Below, piece by piece: positions 27,153-38,517 of a DNA stretch of 40,763 nt; within the stretch, counting starts at the first letter, position 1; the number at the start of each line of letters is the position of its first letter. The DNA is from Gammaproteobacteria bacterium UBA2168 (GTDB lineage Bacteria > Pseudomonadota > Gammaproteobacteria > Pseudomonadales > Azotimanducaceae): assembly GCA_002327525.1 (NCBI GenBank), contig DCWG01000052.1, forward strand, positions 1 to 40,763, read 5' to 3'. A program made the position numbers and the translations under genes. The notes under the pieces are model-generated. The model saw only the letters and a program-made list of their open reading frames with translations. It was not told where the DNA came from and ran no database searches.

Positions 27153-27846
27153 TTGGTCGCGCGACTTCGAGGATACGGCAGCGGCGGCCAGGAGGGTTGG
27201 GGTAGAGCTGACGCCGGCGGGTTGCGCAAAGCTAAGCGCTTACGCTGCGCGGTTGCTGGCCGCCAACCACCTCCTGCATCTGGTGTCGAAAGGTGATGAG
27301 GAGCACCTTTTCGACCGACATCTGATGGAAGCAATCTCGATAGCACCCTTGCTCGAATCGCTGTTTCGACAGGAATCCGTGGAACAGCCGTTGTTGGCCG
27401 ACATCGGCAGCGGTGGAGGATTGCCCGGCATACCGCTTGCGATAGCGCTTCCCCGGATACGCGTGGTTCTCATAGAGCGCAGTGCGAACAAGGCGACCTT
27501 CTTGCACCAGGTGGTAGTTGAGCTTAAGTTGACCGGTGTCGATGTAGTCTGCGAGGACGCGCGAAGCGCGCCTGTCGAAGGAGTTGACGCGGTGGTCTCA
27601 AGAGCCGTTGGGGGACCAGCGCGGTTGTGGAAACTTGCGCGTCCGATGCTGATCGAGGGAGGCCGGATGCTCGCGATGGACCGCAGACGCCGAACAAGTG
27701 GCCCGGTTGACAAACCGGATGATAGGCCACAGGAAATTTCCCTGACAGACTATGCAGGCGGAGAGATCGAAAGCAGAACATGGCTCGAATCCGGGCGGAA
27801 GATGCAGGAACACGGCGTTTTGGTGGTGAGGAAGGTACGTTTATGA
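27145..27846 (+). CDS. rsmG: 16S rRNA m7G527 methyltransferase
   Basis: SAM-dependent methyltransferase for G527 of 16S rRNA; loss gives low-level streptomycin resistance in other bacteria. The 233-residue protein has the SAM motif [14 protein letters not shown] (86-99), [14 protein letters not shown] and VVSRAVG. It is somewhat divergent: the usual RHxxDS helix reads RHLMEAI, and the usual AxKG strand end reads MDRRRR. The GTG start overlaps the mnmG stop, and its own stop overlaps the parA ATG (ATGA), placing parAB in the same transcript. Confidence 0.92.
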   Translation: MADWSRDFEDTAAAARRVGVELTPAGCAKLSAYAARLLAANHLLHLVSKGDEEHLFDRHLMEAISIAPLLESLFRQESVEQPLLADIGSGGGLPGIPLAIALPRIRVVLIERSANKATFLHQVVVELKLTGVDVVCEDARSAPVEGVDAVVSRAVGGPARLWKLARPMLIEGGRMLAMDRRRRTSGPVDKPDDRPQEISLTDYAGGEIESRTWLESGRKMQEHGVLVVRKVRL

Positions 27847-28619
27847 CACGGGTCATTGCTGTCGCCAATCAGAAAGGCGGTGTCGGGAAGACGACGACCA
27901 GCGTCAATCTGGCGGCATCCCTGGCCATGGCCAGCAGTCGGACGATGCTCATCGATCTCGATCCGCAGGGCAATGCCACCATGGGTGCGGGAGTCGACAA
28001 ATACCGGGTCGCACGTAATATCTACGACTGGCTGATCGAGGGAGCGAATCTCGACGAGGTCGTGCAACATTGCTCCGGCAACTACGATCTGATCCCGTCC
28101 AACAGCGACCTCACGGCCGGCGAGGTGGAATTGCTCAACCAGGAGCAGCGTCAAGTGCGTCTTCGTGACAAGTTGGCATTTTGTCGCGAGCGCTATGACT
28201 ACATCATCATCGATTGTCCACCTACGCTGAATATCCTCACCCTCAATGCGCTGATCGCGGCGGACGGTGTTCTGATCCCGATGCAGTGCGAGTACTACGC
28301 CCTGGAGGGACTAACGGCGTTGCTTGATACTATCGAGGGTGTGCGTGCGCAGGCCAACCCTAGGCTTGAGATAGAGGGTCTGTTGCGCACCATGTATGAT
28401 CCGCGCAACGGGCTTACGCGAGACGTCTCCCGGCAGTTGATCGAGCATTTCGGTGAGGGGGTGTTCCGCACGGTGATCCCGCGCAATGTGCGACTCGCCG
28501 AAGCGCCGAGCCATGGGTTGCCTGGCATTTTGTACGACCGGCACGCGAGAGGATCGGTGGCCTACATGGCGCTGGCGGGCGAACTGAAGAAGAAGCACGA
28601 AGATGGTGGGCGCGCCTGA
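27843..28619 (+). CDS. parA: chromosome partitioning ATPase ParA (Soj)
   Basis: Deviant-Walker-A ATPase that binds the nucleoid and moves ParB-parS complexes. The 258-residue protein shows KGGVGKTT (11-18), LIDLDPQGNAT (36-46) and IIIDCPPTLNILT. The size and lack of an N-terminal HTH fit chromosomal (type Ib-like) ParA rather than P1-type plasmid ParA. It starts inside the rsmG stop, and parB follows after 48 bases. The presence of two parS sites in recF, about 10 kb away across the origin, completes the system. Confidence 0.96.
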   Translation: MTRVIAVANQKGGVGKTTTSVNLAASLAMASSRTMLIDLDPQGNATMGAGVDKYRVARNIYDWLIEGANLDEVVQHCSGNYDLIPSNSDLTAGEVELLNQEQRQVRLRDKLAFCRERYDYIIIDCPPTLNILTLNALIAADGVLIPMQCEYYALEGLTALLDTIEGVRAQANPRLEIEGLLRTMYDPRNGLTRDVSRQLIEHFGEGVFRTVIPRNVRLAEAPSHGLPGILYDRHARGSVAYMALAGELKKKHEDGGRA

Positions 28620-28640
28620 ACAGCGGTTGGTGGTGCGCGC

Positions 28641-28670
28641 AAAAGGACAGGCTAAGTGAGTTGTTAAGTG
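28641..28670 (+). promoter_or_regulatory. unusual parB translation-start region with a duplicated start
   Basis: AAAAGGA (28641-28647) is correctly spaced for a GTG at 28656, which encodes only Met-Ser-Cys before TAA. The TAA is followed directly by the real parB GTG at 28668, in the same frame. The two starts lie in a near-perfect 12-base tandem repeat (TAAGTGAGTTGT/TAAGTGAGTAGA). This looks like a stop-restart arrangement. Confidence 0.65.
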
Positions 28671-29543
28671 AGTAGAAAGAAGCTGGGTCGGGGGCTGGAC
28701 GCCCTGCTTGGATCCGAACCCGTCGCCGCGATCAGCGAGCAGGGAGAGGCGAGGCAACAGACTGCCAGATCCGACAGCGTGCCGGTGGACCAGGTTTACC
28801 GAAGCGGCTATCAGCCGCGTAAGGACTTTGACGAGGAAGCGCTCGCCGAACTGGCCGATTCCATTCGCACGCAAGGCTTGCTACAACCGATCGTCGTTCG
28901 CCCGCGTGCTCAGGGTGGTTTTGAGCTGATCGCGGGAGAACGGCGCTGGCGAGCCTGCCAACTAGCAGGACTCGCCGATATCCCCGCGGTCATTAGGGAT
29001 GTAAGCGATGAACGGGCGAGCACCATGGCGCTCATCGAGAACATACAGCGCGAAGATCTCACGCCACTGGAAGAAGCTGGAGCGCTGGCCCGCCTCAAAA
29101 CAGCATTCGACCTAACGCAGGAACAGGTAGCGCAGGCCGTTGGCAAGTCGCGCGTTGCGGTGGCCAACCTCCTGCGTTTACTCAATTTATCTGCGCCCGT
29201 GCGCCAGATGCTCGCCGCTAACGAACTGGAAATGGGCCATGCCCGCGCCCTGCTCACACTCGAAGTCGATGCCCAACTCGCTGCTGCCAACGTCGTTGTG
29301 GAGAAGGGGCTTTCGGTGCGACAAACCGAAGCGCTGGTACGTAGGATGCTGACAAGTAGCGAACAGCCCGGCGATAGTGTGGTGAGGCAGAAAGATCCGG
29401 ATACTCTGCGCCTCGAACAGGATCTGACCGATCGCATCGGGGCGCCGGCGAGAATTGATGCCAATGCCGCTGGTAAGGGCAAGTTGTTGATCCGTTTCTC
29501 AAGCCTCGACGAACTCCAGGGCATTCTGGAGCATATCCGTTAA
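28668..29543 (+). CDS. parB: chromosome partitioning protein ParB (Spo0J)
   Basis: CTP-dependent DNA clamp that loads at parS. The 291-residue protein has an N-terminal ParA-interacting KKLGRGLDALLG (4-15). The CTP-binding fold has GERRWRA (90-96) and ENIQRED (124-130). The HTH that reads parS spans about 149-171 (LTQEQVAQAVGKSRVAVANLLRL). A C-terminal dimerisation region ends in LQGILEHIR. The GTG at 28668 is the only start that preserves the conserved N terminus, because TAA precedes it. Its own ribosome-binding site is poorly placed (see 28641-28670). Confidence 0.96.
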   Translation: MSRKKLGRGLDALLGSEPVAAISEQGEARQQTARSDSVPVDQVYRSGYQPRKDFDEEALAELADSIRTQGLLQPIVVRPRAQGGFELIAGERRWRACQLAGLADIPAVIRDVSDERASTMALIENIQREDLTPLEEAGALARLKTAFDLTQEQVAQAVGKSRVAVANLLRLLNLSAPVRQMLAANELEMGHARALLTLEVDAQLAAANVVVEKGLSVRQTEALVRRMLTSSEQPGDSVVRQKDPDTLRLEQDLTDRIGAPARIDANAAGKGKLLIRFSSLDELQGILEHIR

Positions 29544-29625
29544 CGCAATCCGGGTTAGGCGTTTGACGCGAAAATCTCACGGTTCGGGTAAAGCGCGAAT
29601 GTGCGTCATTCCCTTCGCAATTGCA

Positions 29626-29654
29626 TTGAATGGGGGCTTGGCCGCGCCTATAAT
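29626..29654 (+). promoter_or_regulatory. sigma-70 promoter of the atp operon
   Basis: -35 TTGAAT (29626-29631), a 17-base spacer and a perfect -10 TATAAT (29649-29654), followed by the GC-rich discriminator ACGCGCCGC. The predicted start near 29661 gives a leader of about 55 bases before atpI. Confidence 0.85.
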
Positions 29655-29714
29655 ACGCGCCGCTTTTGAGGCTCCCCCCTTCGGTGCAGACTCGGTTTGA
29701 TGGCAGTCTGAAGA

Positions 29715-30161
29715 ATGTATGAAGGGATGGTTGGTCGCAAACGCCCCAGAATAAAGCGGCGCGGGCGCCCATCTGCCGGCCGCATACCTTCCCGGCGCTG
29801 GACCCGGTGGTATGAATCAAGGGTCGGTGCGGTGGCCTATCGAATAGTTGTTTTGCAACTCGTGGCCGTGTTCGTCGCGGCATCCGTTATGAGCCTTGTC
29901 GGCGCCGGACAGGTCGAGGCGGCTTTGTTGGCGGGCGTGGTGTGCGTGGTGCCGACGGCGTTGTTCGCTCATCTCTCGGCGAACACTCGCCATGCGGCGC
30001 GATTGATTGGCCAGGGTGTCGGCAAGATGGTGCTGACGGTAGTGTTGATGGCGATCGCGTTTGCCGCCTTCAGGCCGCAGGCGTTTGGGTTCTTCGCCAC
30101 TTTGGTAGTGGCGCAGGCCGCCTACGTCGTCGCGCCGCTGGTGTGGCGCGGGCAGAACTGA
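29715..30161 (+). CDS. atpI: ATP synthase subunit I (AtpI)
   Basis: Accessory membrane protein at the head of the F-type ATP synthase operon, implicated in c-ring assembly and Mg transport in other bacteria. The 148-residue protein has a basic N terminus (KRPRIKRRGRPS) and about four hydrophobic helices between residues 42 and 141 with small residues (AALLAGVVCVVPTALFAH), the usual AtpI pattern. An alternative ATG at 29727 would remove four residues; neither start has a strong ribosome-binding site. Sequence conservation in this family is low, so the call rests on topology and position. Confidence 0.88.
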   Translation: MYEGMVGRKRPRIKRRGRPSAGRIPSRRWTRWYESRVGAVAYRIVVLQLVAVFVAASVMSLVGAGQVEAALLAGVVCVVPTALFAHLSANTRHAARLIGQGVGKMVLTVVLMAIAFAAFRPQAFGFFATLVVAQAAYVVAPLVWRGQN

Positions 30162-30203
30162 GCGGAACGAACCAGAACGTAAGAGTCCGGATAGAAGAAG
30201 ACA

Positions 30204-30290
30204 ATGGAGCAGGGTGGGTCGCGGCGATGGCCTTATTACGAAGCAGGTAATCGATCGGTGACCCCATCTCAGATAGGTTCAGGTTGTTAA
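30204..30290 (+). CDS. possible 28-residue small protein between atpI and atpB
   Basis: An ATG preceded by GAAGAAG opens a 28-codon frame (starts MEQGGSRRWPYYE, ends QIGSGC) that stops ten bases before atpB. It is hydrophilic and matches nothing I know. It may simply be leader sequence whose translation couples to atpB, or no gene at all. Confidence 0.25.
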   Translation: MEQGGSRRWPYYEAGNRSVTPSQIGSGC

Positions 30291-30296
30291 GATTAG

Positions 30297-31163
<867 letters not shown>

Positions 31164-31169
31164 TTTTGG

Positions 31170-31200
31170 GGTTGTCTGCCGGATATGGAGGCGGACGACC
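31170..31200 (+). other. RNA hairpin 1 between atpB and atpE
   Basis: GGTTGTCTGCC (31170-31180) pairs with GGCGGACGACC (31190-31200) over all 11 positions when two G-U pairs are allowed, with a nine-base loop. It begins six bases after the atpB stop. No T-tract follows. Confidence 0.7.
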
Positions 31201-31208
31201 AACGAAGG

Positions 31209-31239
31209 CCGCATGGCAAGAGCCGGTGCGGCCATGCGG
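31209..31239 (+). other. RNA hairpin 2 between atpB and atpE
   Basis: CCGCATGGC (31209-31217) and GCCATGCGG (31231-31239) form a perfect nine-pair stem with a 13-base loop, ending 36 bases before the atpE start. Such structures in this position could protect the atpE mRNA or tune its yield relative to the upstream genes. Confidence 0.75.
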
Positions 31240-31263
31240 TAACAAAGCAGTAACTACAATTAG

Positions 31264-31506
<243 letters not shown>

Positions 31507-31549
31507 CGCTGGAACGCATCAGTACTTTGACTAATCGGGAGACGACGCG

Positions 31550-32020
31550 ATGAACCTGAATCTGACGCTCATCGGTCAAACCGCCACTTTCTTCATCTTC
31601 GTGTGGTTTTGCATGAAGTTCATCTGGCCGCTGCTGAAGACGGCCATGCATGAGCGTCAGGCTGCAATCGCGCAAGGCCTGGCATCGGCCGAAGAGGCGG
31701 ACAAGAAGCTCGCTGAAGCCAGGAGTGGCGCGGAAGATGAGCTGATCAAGGCGAAGGAAGAGGCCGCACAGATCATCGAGCAAGCCAGGCACCGTGCCAA
31801 CCAGATGGTGGAAGCCGCCAAGGACGAGGCCCGGGAAGAAGGCGAACGACTGAAAGAAGCTGCTCAGGCTGAAATCGATCAGGAAGTAAATCGCGCCAAG
31901 GAAGCGCTGCGCGCTCAGGTGGCGGCGCTGGCACTTTCCGGTGCCGAGAAAGTGCTGGAGAGTAGCATCGATGCTGGCCGGCACAGCGACATGCTGGACA
32001 AACTGGCGGCGGAGCTCTAG
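31550..32020 (+). CDS. atpF: F-type ATP synthase subunit b
   Basis: Peripheral stalk subunit, 156 residues. One N-terminal membrane helix (about 6-28, GQTATFFIFVWFCMKFIWPLL region) is followed by a long charged coiled coil rich in Ala, Glu and Lys (about 32-135), ending in the delta-binding C-terminal region. Only one b-type gene is present, so the stalk is a homodimer as in E. coli. It lies 43 bases after atpE and three bases before atpH. Confidence 0.97.
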   Translation: MNLNLTLIGQTATFFIFVWFCMKFIWPLLKTAMHERQAAIAQGLASAEEADKKLAEARSGAEDELIKAKEEAAQIIEQARHRANQMVEAAKDEAREEGERLKEAAQAEIDQEVNRAKEALRAQVAALALSGAEKVLESSIDAGRHSDMLDKLAAEL

Positions 32021-32023
32021 ACG

Positions 32024-32563
32024 ATGGCAGAAGCGGCGACCCTGGCAAGGCCCTATGCCAATGCGATTTTCCAGATAGCCAGTGACAATGATTACCTCGG
32101 TGGATGGTCACGCATGCTGGGCTTTCTCGGCGTGGTCGCAGCTGACGAGGGAATGGGTTTACTGCTGAGCTCGCCGGATGTTAGTGGCCCGGAGAAGGCG
32201 CACAAGCTGGCCGAGGTTTGCGGCGATGAGCTCAACGAGCGGGCAAGAAACCTGCTACAGGTACTTGCCGCGAATCAGCGCCTCGACCTGTTGCCGGAGA
32301 TAGCATTGCAGTACGAGGCGCTGAAAGCGGCCTCGGAGCAGTCGCTGGACGTGGAAGTGTTGTCTGCCTACCCGCTATCGCAGTCCGAAACCGAAACGCT
32401 GAAGAACGCGCTGGTGGTGAAATTCGACAAAGAGGTCACCGTCACGAGCAGTGTCGATCAGAGCCTTTTGGGAGGCGCGGTTATCCGCGCTGGCGACATG
32501 GTCATCGATGGCTCGGTGCGCGGCAAGCTGGAAAAGCTGGCAGAAATGCTACAGCGGGCCTGA
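32024..32563 (+). CDS. atpH: F-type ATP synthase subunit delta
   Basis: Connects the peripheral stalk to the top of F1. The 179-residue protein begins AEAATLARPYANAIFQIA, the typical N-terminal six-helix domain. It ends with the conserved C-terminal DQSLLGGAVIRAGDMVIDGSVRGKL segment (about 143-167). It follows atpF at three bases, so translation is coupled, and precedes atpA by 78 bases. Confidence 0.97.
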   Translation: MAEAATLARPYANAIFQIASDNDYLGGWSRMLGFLGVVAADEGMGLLLSSPDVSGPEKAHKLAEVCGDELNERARNLLQVLAANQRLDLLPEIALQYEALKAASEQSLDVEVLSAYPLSQSETETLKNALVVKFDKEVTVTSSVDQSLLGGAVIRAGDMVIDGSVRGKLEKLAEMLQRA

Positions 32564-32641
32564 GCCGGCGCTGGCGGGCGCGAAGAGCGTCACAATTGGA
32601 AAGATAGACAAACACGAAGGAATCAGACAAAGGAAACCGAC

Positions 32642-34186
32642 ATGCAGCAACTGAATCCCTCAGAGATCAGCGACATCATCAAAGGCCGCATCGAGCGGCT
32701 GGATGTGCAGGCTGAAGCACAGAACGAGGGCACCATTGTTGGTGTATCGGACGGCATCATCCGAATACACGGCCTGGCTGACGCACAGTACGGAGAGATG
32801 ATCGAATTCTCCGGCAGCATCTACGGCATGGCCATGAACCTGGAACGCGATTCGGTAGGCGTGATCGTTCTGGGTGACTACGAAGGTTTGTCCGAGGGGA
32901 TGACGGCTCGTTGTACCGGGCGCATCCTGGAGGTGCCCGTTGGCCGCGAACTGCTCGGTCGGGTGGTTGACTCGCTTGGCAACCCCATCGACGGTAAGGG
33001 CCCGCTCAATGCCAGCTCTTCTGCACCAATCGAGAAAGTCGCACCCGGCGTCATCGCCCGGCAATCCGTGGAACAGCCCGTGCAGATCGGCTACAAGTGT
33101 ATCGATTCCATGGTACCCATCGGGCGCGGCCAGCGAGAACTGATCATTGGCGACCGCCAGATCGGCAAGACGGCCATCGCCGTCGACGCCATGCTGAACC
33201 AGAAGAACTCCGGTATTAAGTGCGTGTACGTGGCCATCGGGCAGAAGATGTCCACCATTGCAAACGTGGTGCGCACGCTGGATGAACACGGTGCGCTCGA
33301 CAACACCATCATCGTGGCGGCCAGCGCGTCCGACCCGGCGCCGATGCAGTTCATTGCTCCCTACTCCGGATGTTCGATGGGCGAGTATTTCCGCGATATA
33401 GGTGAAGATGCGTTGATTATCTATGACGATCTCACCAAGCAGGCCTGGGCATATCGCCAGATCTCACTGCTGCTCAAACGCCCACCTGGCCGCGAAGCCT
33501 ATCCCGGTGACGTCTTCTACCTGCACTCCCGTTTGCTCGAGCGCGCCGCGCGCGTGAACGCCGGATACGTCGAGCAGTTGACCAATGGCGAGGTGCGTGG
33601 CCAGACGGGATCGCTGACTGCACTGCCGATCATCGAGACGCAGGCGGGTGATGTATCGGCATTCGTGCCGACCAACGTGATCTCCATCACCGATGGCCAG
33701 ATATTTCTCGAGACGCAGAACTTTAATGCGGGTTTGCGTCCAGCTATGAGCCCGGGCATCTCCGTCTCCCGCGTAGGGGGTTCGGCACAGGTACCGTTCA
33801 TGAAGAAGATATCTGGCGGCATCAAGAATGCGCTGGCGCAGTACCGTGAACTGGCGGCTTTCTCGCAATTTGCCTCCGACCTTGATGACGCCACGCGCCG
33901 GCAGCTTGAGCATGGTCAGCGTGTCACAGAGTTAATGAAGCAGAAGCAGTACGCGCCGATGAGCGTGGCCCAGATGGGTGTCGCGCTGTTCGCAGCCAAC
34001 GAGGGTTATCTCAACGATGTGGAGGTGGAGAAAGTTCTCGATTTCGAAGCAGCTCTTCTCGATTACATGGCCGCTGAGCATGGAGAATTCATGAAGAACA
34101 TCGATGAGACCGGCGCCTACGACGACGATATCGTGGATACGATGAAGAGCGCGATCGAGGCATTCAAAGCGACCCAGACCTACTAG
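32642..34186 (+). CDS. atpA: F-type ATP synthase subunit alpha
   Basis: Regulatory nucleotide-binding subunit of F1, 514 residues. The N-terminal beta barrel contains [15 protein letters not shown]. The P-loop is GDRQIGKT (170-177), and the arginine finger lies in the [11 protein letters not shown] segment. The C-terminal helical domain includes [21 protein letters not shown]-type Shine-Dalgarno sequence (AAAGGAA) precedes the ATG. No insertions or lost motifs were noted. Confidence 0.98.
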   Translation: MQQLNPSEISDIIKGRIERLDVQAEAQNEGTIVGVSDGIIRIHGLADAQYGEMIEFSGSIYGMAMNLERDSVGVIVLGDYEGLSEGMTARCTGRILEVPVGRELLGRVVDSLGNPIDGKGPLNASSSAPIEKVAPGVIARQSVEQPVQIGYKCIDSMVPIGRGQRELIIGDRQIGKTAIAVDAMLNQKNSGIKCVYVAIGQKMSTIANVVRTLDEHGALDNTIIVAASASDPAPMQFIAPYSGCSMGEYFRDIGEDALIIYDDLTKQAWAYRQISLLLKRPPGREAYPGDVFYLHSRLLERAARVNAGYVEQLTNGEVRGQTGSLTALPIIETQAGDVSAFVPTNVISITDGQIFLETQNFNAGLRPAMSPGISVSRVGGSAQVPFMKKISGGIKNALAQYRELAAFSQFASDLDDATRRQLEHGQRVTELMKQKQYAPMSVAQMGVALFAANEGYLNDVEVEKVLDFEAALLDYMAAEHGEFMKNIDETGAYDDDIVDTMKSAIEAFKATQTY

Positions 34187-34214
34187 GCGCAAGCGTCGCA
34201 GCAGTGGAGGCAAT

Positions 34215-35075
34215 ATGGCCGTCGGCAAGGAAATCAAGAACAAGATCGGCAGCTTCGAGAATATGCAGAAGATTACTTCTGCCATGCAAATGGTGGCGGC
34301 GAGCAAGATGCGCAGAACCCAGGATCGCATGCGTGAGGGTAAGCCCTACGCGGAGCGTATCCGCCAGGTGATCGGCCACCTTGCCAACTCCAGCCCGGAG
34401 TACCGTCACATCTACATGGAAACCCGCGACGTCGAGCGCGTGGGTTACATCGTCATATCGACCGACCGCGGGCTGTGTGGAGGGCTGAACATCAACCTGT
34501 TCCGCCCGCTGGTCAAAGAGATGGCCGAATGGCACGCAAAGGGTATCGAGGTGGACCTCGGGCTGCTTGGAAACAAGGCTGCCGATTTTTTCCGAAGCGT
34601 CGGTGGCAACATCGTCGCGGCGGTGCGCAACGTCGGGGAAAGCCCTTCGCTGTCTGACCTCATTGGCGGAATCAAGGTGATGTTCGACGCCTATGAGGAA
34701 GGCGCGGTCGACCGGCTGTTCATCTGCAGCAACGAATTCGTGAACACGATGACGCAGAAGCCGACGATCCGACAGTTGCTGCCGCTTTCCCCGGAAGAGG
34801 GTGAAGCATACCGGCACCGGTGGGATTACATCTACGAGCCCGATGCGCGCCAGCTCATTGAAGGGCTGGTGGTGCGCTACATCGAGTCGCAGGTGTATCA
34901 GGCGGTTGTCGAGAACAGTGCCTGTGAACAGGCAGCCAAGATGATGGCCATGAAGGCGGCCACGGAAAACGCGGAAACGCTGATCGACGAACTGACGCTG
35001 ATTTACAACAACGCGCGTCAGGCGGCGATTACACAGGAAATTGCGGAGATTGTTGGCGGCGCGGCAGCCGTGTAG
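34215..35075 (+). CDS. atpG: F-type ATP synthase subunit gamma
   Basis: Central rotor shaft, 286 residues. The two coiled-coil termini are clear: N-terminal [18 protein letters not shown]...ASKMRR and C-terminal [21 protein letters not shown]. The central domain has the [11 protein letters not shown] motif (near residues 82-92). A perfect GGAGG five bases before the ATG indicates efficient initiation. It follows atpA by 28 bases. Confidence 0.98.
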   Translation: MAVGKEIKNKIGSFENMQKITSAMQMVAASKMRRTQDRMREGKPYAERIRQVIGHLANSSPEYRHIYMETRDVERVGYIVISTDRGLCGGLNINLFRPLVKEMAEWHAKGIEVDLGLLGNKAADFFRSVGGNIVAAVRNVGESPSLSDLIGGIKVMFDAYEEGAVDRLFICSNEFVNTMTQKPTIRQLLPLSPEEGEAYRHRWDYIYEPDARQLIEGLVVRYIESQVYQAVVENSACEQAAKMMAMKAATENAETLIDELTLIYNNARQAAITQEIAEIVGGAAAV

Positions 35076-35110
35076 CGCGCCCCCGGTCAAGACCAAAGAG
35101 AATCAGGTAA

Positions 35111-36505
<1,395 letters not shown>

Positions 36506-36541
36506 TAGCAGAGAGGTTTGTAGCAACAACAGGGCTTAGAC

Positions 36542-36961
36542 ATGGCGACCATACATTGCGACATCGTGAGTGCCGAAACGGAGATCTTCTCCGGCCAAGT
36601 GACCATGGTCAGTGCCACGGGCACCGTCGGTGAGCTGGGTATCCTGCCTGGCCACGCACCGCTTCTGACCGGCTTACGCCCGGGCCCCGTACAGCTGCGC
36701 CTGGAAAGCGGCGAGGAAGAGGTATTCTTCGCCTCTGGCGGCTTCCTGGAAGTGCAGCCAGGCATGGTGACGATTCTCGCGGATACTGCCGCGCGTGCAG
36801 AGGACCTCGATGAAGCGGCTGCCGTGGAAGCCCGTGAGGCAGCGGAAAGGGCTCTGTCGGAGCAAGCGGCCGACTTTGACTTTTCGGTAGCCGCCGCGCA
36901 ATTGGCGGAAGCGATGGCGCAACAGCGAACGCTCGACGAACTGCGCAAGCGTCGTCGCTGA
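36542..36961 (+). CDS. atpC: F-type ATP synthase subunit epsilon
   Basis: Rotor subunit with inhibitory C-terminal helices, 139 residues. The N-terminal beta sandwich includes [27 protein letters not shown] and [13 protein letters not shown]. The C-terminal two-helix arm (about 88-139) is alanine- and arginine-rich and ends DELRKRRR. It is the last gene of the ATP synthase operon; a 139-base gap separates it from glmU with no clear intrinsic terminator, so readthrough is possible. Confidence 0.97.
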   Translation: MATIHCDIVSAETEIFSGQVTMVSATGTVGELGILPGHAPLLTGLRPGPVQLRLESGEEEVFFASGGFLEVQPGMVTILADTAARAEDLDEAAAVEAREAAERALSEQAADFDFSVAAAQLAEAMAQQRTLDELRKRRR

Positions 36962-37060
36962 GTCGTCCGATACGTACAGAAAACTGCGCGTATTCGCATT
37001 TCGGGATGCCAAACGCGGGTGGAGACCAACTGAGTCACGCCAAAGGAGGGGCTTACCCTC

Positions 37061-37066
37061 TATAAT
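37061..37066 (+). promoter_or_regulatory. -10 element of a possible glmU promoter
   Basis: A perfect TATAAT follows a small GAGGG/CCCTC stem-loop (37046-37060) in the atpC-glmU gap. No recognisable -35 sits at 16-18 bases, so an activator or a weak promoter is implied. A start near 37073 would place the glmU ATG at 37101 about 28 bases downstream. Confidence 0.5.
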
Positions 37067-37100
37067 CCCGGGATTTGTGGCAGGGAGACTCCGCCCAACG

Positions 37101-38504
37101 ATGCCTGGTTCTGATACGCTGCATGTCGTCATTCTGGCCGCGGGCCAGGGTAGGCGCATGCGATCCTCGAAGCCCAAAGTGCTGCACACCCTGGCAGGCC
37201 GGCCCCTGTTGGAACACGTCATCTCCCGTGCCCTCGGATTGGGTGCCGCAGGTCAGCATGTGGTGGTTGGTTACCAGGCCGACGAAGTGCGCTCAGCGAT
37301 GGCGGCGCATGACGATGCCGGCCGAATCCGCTGGGTTGTGCAGGCAGATCAGAAAGGCACGGGACACGCGGTGGCTCTGGCGCTTTCCGGTATCGGCGAG
37401 GGCGCCACAGTGCTGGTGCTCTACGGCGATGTGCCACTGGTGGCGCTTGAAACCCTCGAAGCCTGTGTAGAGCATGCCCGCGAGGGATCGCTCGGGCTCG
37501 TGACGGCCGAATTCGAAAACCCCGCCGGTCTTGGCCGCATCGTTCGCTCGGACGGGCAGATAGTGCGCATCGTGGAAGATCGTGATGCCAGCCCCTCGGA
37601 ACAGGCCATCACCGAGATCAATTCGGGAATCCTTGCATGTGAGGCCGGGGCCATGAAACGCCTGCTTGACGGGGTTGGAACTGACAACGCTCAGGGTGAG
37701 ATCTATCTCACCGACATCATCGAGCTGGCGAGGAGGGCCAACATCCCGGTGCGGGGTGTTCTGGCAGATGCCTGGGCGGTGACCGGGGTCAACGATCGTA
37801 TACAACTCGCTGCGCTCGAACGCCGCTTTCAGCGCATGCAGGCGGAGCGGCTCATGGCGGCTGGTGTGACACTAGCGGACCCGGAACGCCTCGATATCCG
37901 TGGCGAGGTCCGCGCCGGCAAGGACTGTTTCATTGACGTCAATGTGGTGCTCGGTGGAGAAGTAGTGCTGGGCGACGGGGTACACATCGGCCCCGGTTCG
38001 GTGATCCGCGACAGCGCACTTGGAGATGCTGTACGGGTAGAACCGCATACGGTGGTGGAGGGCGCGATGGTTGCGGCGCGTTGTCAGCTGGGACCCTTTG
38101 CCCGGATTCGCCCCGGGACCGAACTTGGCGAAGAAGTGAAAGTCGGCAACTTCGTCGAGACCAAGAAAGCGAAGCTCGGCAGGGGAACGAAAGCCAGCCA
38201 TCTGACCTATCTTGGCGATGCGACGCTTGGCGAGGATTGTAACGTGGGAGCCGGTACCGTGACCTGTAACTACGACGGTGCGGACAAGCACGAAACCCAT
38301 ATTGGAAACGAGGTGTTCGTGGGTACCAACACTACGTTCGTGGCGCCAGTCGAAGTGGGAGACGGGGCGTTCATCGCTGCGGGTTCCACCATTACCAAGA
38401 AAGTAGAAGATGCGGACCTCGCGGTAGGGCGCGGCAAGCAACGCAACATCAAGAACTGGGTCGCACCCGCAGAGCGGTCGCGCGACACCGGGGAAGACTC
38501 ATAG
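37101..38504 (+). CDS. glmU: bifunctional GlcNAc-1-P uridyltransferase / GlcN-1-P acetyltransferase
   Basis: Makes UDP-GlcNAc for peptidoglycan and LPS. The 467-residue protein has the N-terminal nucleotidyltransferase (VVILAAGQGRRM, 9-20; KVLHTLAG; LYGDVPLV) and a C-terminal left-handed beta-helix acetyltransferase (GPFARIRPGTEL, NFVETKKAKLG, ASHLTYLGDA, NYDGADKHET, GTNTTFVAPV). The ATG at 37101 gives the usual N terminus. A GTG at 37077 is in frame but only about four bases past the predicted transcript start. It lies 13 bases before glmS, whose product feeds the same pathway. Confidence 0.97.
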   Translation: MPGSDTLHVVILAAGQGRRMRSSKPKVLHTLAGRPLLEHVISRALGLGAAGQHVVVGYQADEVRSAMAAHDDAGRIRWVVQADQKGTGHAVALALSGIGEGATVLVLYGDVPLVALETLEACVEHAREGSLGLVTAEFENPAGLGRIVRSDGQIVRIVEDRDASPSEQAITEINSGILACEAGAMKRLLDGVGTDNAQGEIYLTDIIELARRANIPVRGVLADAWAVTGVNDRIQLAALERRFQRMQAERLMAAGVTLADPERLDIRGEVRAGKDCFIDVNVVLGGEVVLGDGVHIGPGSVIRDSALGDAVRVEPHTVVEGAMVAARCQLGPFARIRPGTELGEEVKVGNFVETKKAKLGRGTKASHLTYLGDATLGEDCNVGAGTVTCNYDGADKHETHIGNEVFVGTNTTFVAPVEVGDGAFIAAGSTITKKVEDADLAVGRGKQRNIKNWVAPAERSRDTGEDS

Positions 38505-38517
38505 CAGGAACTCAAAC

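Noticed and set aside
34164..35096. 310-codon open frame antisense to atpG, and similar long antisense frames opposite yidC (22361-23335) and mnmE/mnmG (24990-26015)
   Set aside because: They mirror highly conserved genes, have no recognisable protein sequence and are explained by the high GC content.
37031..37060. A -35 element for the TATAAT before glmU
   Set aside because: No hexamer resembling TTGACA occurs at 15-19 bases spacing; only the -10 was reported.
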